NCBI GenBank assembly: GCA_027488855.1
Contig: JAIYAV010000253.1
Location: 1-32,573 of the forward strand
Source of the DNA: Saprospiraceae bacterium
Lineage (GTDB): Bacteria > Bacteroidota > Bacteroidia > Chitinophagales > Saprospiraceae
Reading direction: 5' to 3'
DNA: 32,573 bases
A model generated the notes under the pieces. It saw only the letters and a list, made by a program, of their open reading frames with translations. It did not search any database and was not told the origin of the DNA. The position numbers and the translations under genes were made by a program. Below, piece after piece: positions 31,757 to 32,573 of the stretch (position 1 is its first letter; each line of letters starts with the position of its first letter).

Positions 31757-32573
31757 TTATTCAGCTTTTTTTGTCTGGACTTCCCGGATTGAATTTTTTG
31801 CCTCTTCGCGACGTTGCCGCAACACTTCGGGCAAAGAAGGAAGAATCCCTGCTGCCAACGAAAGTGCAATGACCACGAGGGATAACCATTCTGGTAAATC
31901 AAGGTGGTGCACCAAAAACATTTTAATGCCCACAAAAGCAAGAATTACCACTAAGCTATACCGCAGGTATTGAAACTTGTCGAGCATGGAAGCCAAAACG
32001 AAATACAAAGAACGCAGCCCTAAGATAGCAAAAATATTGGAGGTAAACACGAGAAAAGGATCAGTCGTAATGGCGAAGATGGCAGGAATGCTGTCGAATG
32101 CAAAAAGAATATCCGTGGTTTCTACCACTAAAAGGGCAATAAATAAAGGTGTTGCAGCCGTAACGCCCCCAACTTTCACGAAAAACTTTTGGTCATGAAA
32201 ACCATCTGTAACGGGAAAAAAACGTTTGGCTAAAGCTACCAAAGGGTTTTTATCCACCTCGACATCGTCATCGTGAGAACCCTGCCGCAACATCCGATAG
32301 GCCGTGTACAAGAGGATGCCACCAAAAATATAAGTGACCCAGCTGAAGCGATGCAAGAGCGCCGCACCGATCACAATCATGATGCCCCGGAACAATACCG
32401 CGCCAATGATGCCCCAAAACAGCACCCGATGCTGGTATTTCTGCGGAATTCGGAAATAGGTAAAAATGACCGCAATGACAAAGATGTTGTCAATGCTCAG
32501 CGATTGTTCTACCAAATAACCAGTCAGGTAGGTGATGACAGCTTGTTGGCCCGAATAAGGAGCACCTTCTTCA
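31757..32573 (-). CDS. TerC/Alx family membrane protein (N-terminus beyond window)
   Basis: At least 271 residues; the frame is open through the right edge. A TTG near 32515 looks like a start, but the codons before it read TYLTGYLVEQSLSIDNIFV, the family's early motif, so the true start lies outside. Seven or so hydrophobic helices; signatures SIDNIFVIAVIFTYF and ETTDILFAFDSIPAIFAIT, with the acidic residues thought to bind metal, and FAILGLRSLYFVL. TerC/Alx proteins are linked to Mn2+ export, tellurite resistance and pH stress. The cytoplasmic tail RQRREEAKNSIREVQTKKAE is basic. First visible gene of the unit with usp and the sigma-54 regulator. Confidence 0.93.
   Translation of the reverse strand, partial: EEGAPYSGQQAVITYLTGYLVEQSLSIDNIFVIAVIFTYFRIPQKYQHRVLFWGIIGAVLFRGIMIVIGAALLHRFSWVTYIFGGILLYTAYRMLRQGSHDDDVEVDKNPLVALAKRFFPVTDGFHDQKFFVKVGGVTAATPLFIALLVVETTDILFAFDSIPAIFAITTDPFLVFTSNIFAILGLRSLYFVLASMLDKFQYLRYSLVVILAFVGIKMFLVHHLDLPEWLSLVVIALSLAAGILPSLPEVLRQRREEAKNSIREVQTKKAE

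Noticed and set aside
32513..32515. TTG start for the TerC-family gene
   Set aside because: The frame continues upstream with conserved TerC residues, so the gene is truncated by the window edge.

Overview
The window is a chromosomal segment of a Bacteroidota bacterium, most likely of the Saprospiria (a Haliscomenobacter- or Lewinella-like organism). The evidence is a type IX secretion (T9SS) cassette with a giant CHU_C-type adhesin, a PorP/SprF family protein and a PD40/OmpA protein; a DUF1501/DUF1800 pair with a T9SS type A tail; promoters matching the Bacteroidota TTTG / TAnnTTTG pattern; and starts that mostly lack Shine-Dalgarno sequences. The genus is inference.

Layout. 1-1921 (+): the 3' end of a cyclophilin-type PPIase, gcvT, and a GbsR/MarR-type regulator. 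2006-6278 (-): DUF1800 then DUF1501, a small metal-binding HMA protein and a secreted unknown. 6405-17025 (-): porP/sprF-like gene, PD40/OmpA gene, then a 2314-residue T9SS type B adhesin, closed by a terminator. 17026-17508 is a regulatory intergenic region. 17509-18525 (+) is a lone secreted beta-helix protein. 18629-25803 (-): histidine operon hisL-hisG-hisD-hisC-hisB-hisH-hisA-hisF, without hisIE. 25815-25890 (-): tRNA-Phe. 26067-27520 (+): small membrane protein plus lrgA/lrgB. 27590-28630 (+): pyrD. 28673-29418 (-): xisH/xisI pair. 29519-32573 (-): terC (cut by the window end), universal stress protein and a sigma-54-type response regulator.

The most interesting signal is upstream of hisG. 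A 16-residue leader peptide with five His codons is followed by a 14-bp hairpin with a nine-T tract, and by two mutually competing pairings that fit classical hisL attenuation. The leader start lies only 11 nt after the encoded CCA of tRNA-Phe. The only convincing promoter is upstream of the tRNA, so the tRNA and the whole his operon appear to share one transcript, with the attenuator serving as the tRNA terminator.

The his operon has also been colonised by three unrelated repeat families in its three wide gaps: a 36-bp nested inverted repeat (hisA/hisH), a cluster of covarying 20-nt hairpins plus a 46-nt direct repeat (hisH/hisB), and a 21-bp tandem repeat (hisD/hisG). The xisH/xisI pair, known as fdxN-element excision factors in cyanobacteria, stands here without a recombinase and in AT-rich DNA.
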